Source: Candidatus Scalindua sp. (GTDB lineage Bacteria > Planctomycetota > Brocadiia > Brocadiales > Scalinduaceae). Taken from it: 64,000 bases of DNA. The stretch is from the NCBI GenBank assembly GCA_031316155.1, contig JALDRB010000009.1, forward strand, positions 178,603-242,602, written 5' to 3'. Shown in pieces: positions 62,550-64,000 of the stretch. The position numbers and the translations under genes were made by a program. Under the pieces are notes generated by a model. It did no database searches. It saw only the letters and a list, made by a program, of their open reading frames with translations, and was not told the origin of the DNA. Numbering within the stretch: the first letter of the stretch is position 1; each line of letters opens with the position of its first letter.

Positions 62550-64000
62550 ATGAATCGAACTATTCCAAATTTTAAGAAAATAAACTTTATATCAATATTC
62601 ATCTTTTCCTGTCTCCTTCTGTTTCATATTTTTCACACTACGACGTATGCAAAAGGAGCGCTTTCTCATATTATCCAGAAGCATAGTAACGGTTCGGTAC
62701 TAAAACATGCCCAATGGAGCATCTATGCCGAATATGCAGATACAGGAGAAAAAATTATTGACTTACATGGCGAGAAAAGCCTCTCTCCCGCCTCTGGCCT
62801 TAAAATTTTTACCACAGGAATAGCTTTGATATTGCTGGGAGAAGATTTTCGGTTTGAAACAAAACTTTATTACCGTGGTGAAATTTCAGATGCCGGAATT
62901 TTGAACGGAAATCTTTACATCGTCGGAGGAGGTGACCCTACCCTGGGTTCTGATCAGGTAAAGGGCTCACTTGGTTTGGAAGAACTTATGCAATCCTGGA
63001 CAGCTTCAATAAAAAAAAGGGGAATTCTTCAGATACAGGGAAAGGTTATTGCTGATGCATCGTTTTTTGATGAATATGCGGTGCCTGATTTCTGGACGTG
63101 GTGTGATTTAGGTAATTATTTTGGTGCCGGTACCAGTGCAGTATGTATCCATGACAACCTGTACTATATCTATTTTAAGCCCGACCGACGTGCAGGTGAT
63201 ATGGCAGAAATCGTACGAACCATTCCGGAAATGAAAGGCATGGAGTTTAACAATCATATGCGTACGGGTGAAATCGGGTCAGGAGACAATGGGTATATCT
63301 ATTGTGCGCCGAGGCAGCGGGTAGCCACATTGCGCGGCACAATTCCTGCCGGTGTCAGGGAATTTGCAATCAAAGGTTCACTACCAAACCCTCCTCTCTT
63401 TGCTGCACAATATCTTACCGCTTTTCTGAAGAGGAGTGGCATACCTGTTTCTGATTTGGCAACCATAACAAATCGGCAGCATGAATATGATAAAGAGAAA
63501 AAAGTTTGCACCACCTATTCGCCGCCATTAGCTGAAATTATCAAAATCACCAGTAAAAGGAGTATCAATCTTTATGCAGAGCAGCTGATAAAAATGATTG
63601 CACGGAAAGAAACAGGAATAGGCAGCACAGAAAAAGGCATCTCCTCCATTAAAAACACCCTTCAATCCTTTGGGATAGACACCGGAGGATTCTCGCTTTC
63701 TGACGGAAGTGGATTATCCAGAAACAATATGGTAACAACAATGATATTTGCCAGGTTTTTGTCGTCAATGGTTAAGCAGAAAACCTTTCAGACCTTCTAT
63801 GATTCGTTTTCAGCTGCCGGAGACCCTGACGACATAGGTCACGTAAAAAAATTCGGAGCAGGAACCTCTATCGCCTTCAATGCAAGAGTAAAGACCGGTT
63901 ATATGAAAGGAATACGAAGTCATTCAGGCTATATCAACTCTCGTTCAGAAAGACTTATATCCTTTTCATTCATTTGCAATAATTTTTCCTCCCCTACGAA
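62550..64000 (+). CDS. dacB: D-alanyl-D-alanine carboxypeptidase/endopeptidase, PBP4 (DacB) type, incomplete at window edge
   Basis: At least 483 residues, running off the window. A signal peptide with hydrophobic FISIFIFSCLLLFHIF and a TYAKG cleavage region sends it to the periplasm. All three penicillin-binding motifs are intact: SPASGLKIFTT (SxxK), SINLYAEQL (SxN) and ARVKTGYMKG (KTG); LSDGSGLSRNN is a PBP4 marker, and the long insert between SxxK and SxN is typical of the class C family. It trims or cuts peptidoglycan crosslinks. Its presence shows that the organism makes peptidoglycan. Confidence 0.93.
   Translation, partial: MNRTIPNFKKINFISIFIFSCLLLFHIFHTTTYAKGALSHIIQKHSNGSVLKHAQWSIYAEYADTGEKIIDLHGEKSLSPASGLKIFTTGIALILLGEDFRFETKLYYRGEISDAGILNGNLYIVGGGDPTLGSDQVKGSLGLEELMQSWTASIKKRGILQIQGKVIADASFFDEYAVPDFWTWCDLGNYFGAGTSAVCIHDNLYYIYFKPDRRAGDMAEIVRTIPEMKGMEFNNHMRTGEIGSGDNGYIYCAPRQRVATLRGTIPAGVREFAIKGSLPNPPLFAAQYLTAFLKRSGIPVSDLATITNRQHEYDKEKKVCTTYSPPLAEIIKITSKRSINLYAEQLIKMIARKETGIGSTEKGISSIKNTLQSFGIDTGGFSLSDGSGLSRNNMVTTMIFARFLSSMVKQKTFQTFYDSFSAAGDPDDIGHVKKFGAGTSIAFNARVKTGYMKGIRSHSGYINSRSERLISFSFICNNFSSPT

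Noticed and set aside
1..64000. CRISPR arrays, tRNA and rRNA genes
   Set aside because: No regularly spaced short direct repeats, cloverleaf sequences or rRNA segments were seen on either strand.

Overview
The window looks like a chromosomal segment of a Gram-negative anaerobe that fixes carbon by the bacterial Wood-Ljungdahl (reductive acetyl-CoA) pathway. My best guess is an anammox planctomycete (order Brocadiales). This rests on the complete acetyl-CoA synthase/CO dehydrogenase gene set, a secreted triheme cytochrome c, many repeats and mobile remnants, and AT-rich DNA. No ribosomal or hydrazine-pathway gene is present to prove it.

Region 1 (1-13,255, almost all minus strand) is the carbonyl branch of the Wood-Ljungdahl pathway. 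In reading order it runs Fur/PerR-type regulator, acsA/cooS, acsB, a ClpP-type protease, acsC, a RACo-type corrinoid activator, cooC, acsD, acsE and a small acyl-CoA thioesterase. Together these encode CO2-to-CO reduction, acetyl-CoA assembly, the corrinoid iron-sulfur methyl carrier, its methyltransferase, its reductive reactivation and nickel-site maturation. The ClpP homologue is a structural oddity with a Ser-His-Asn triad. A truncated response regulator sits at the left edge.

Region 2 (13,384-26,086) holds a glycolate/lactate oxidase-like set (one GlcF-like and two GlcD-like genes), a triheme cytochrome, a secreted formylglycine-generating-enzyme-fold protein whose 3' end resembles a diversity-generating-retroelement variable region, a PLP-dependent D-cysteine desulfhydrase-like enzyme, a SprT-DUF2786 metalloprotease and a large MrfA-like helicase fused to a DnaQ-like nuclease. 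The spaces between genes carry structured repeats.

Region 3 (26,282-45,395, minus strand) is the most unusual part, a roughly 19-kb locus resembling an insecticidal Tc (ABC) toxin. It has a short TcA-like protein with TPR repeats in place of the usual shell, a fused TcB-TcC/RHS protein ending in a membrane-like region with an HExxH metalloprotease motif, an orphan HicB-like antitoxin, and two very large proteins I do not recognise (1,634 and 1,215 residues).

Region 4 (45,429-49,382) is a mobile-element graveyard. A group II intron is inserted 33 bases before the tcA-like start codon, followed by a 270-bp element with perfect 21-bp terminal inverted repeats, broken GxxExxY and DUF433 fragments, and a DUF4258/YgiT-type toxin-antitoxin pair with a frameshift.

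Region 5 (49,507-57,823) combines SOS functions (umuC, umuD, an SRAP/YedK gene with a frameshift, lexA) with a two-gene Helicase-DUF2290 antiphage module and a RelB/RelE-like toxin-antitoxin pair with a clear promoter and operator. An AT-rich intergenic repeat lies directly upstream of umuD, lexA and sprT. Region 6 (57,949-64,000) carries a GC-rich spermidine-synthase-like gene, a YkvA-like membrane protein, tRNA-dihydrouridine synthase, a sodium:solute symporter and the start of a PBP4-type D-Ala-D-Ala carboxypeptidase.

Three genes (group II intron maturase, YgiT-like antitoxin, SRAP) are each broken by a single-base change in a homopolymer or short G run. All three look intact apart from that base, so sequencing error must be considered alongside real decay.
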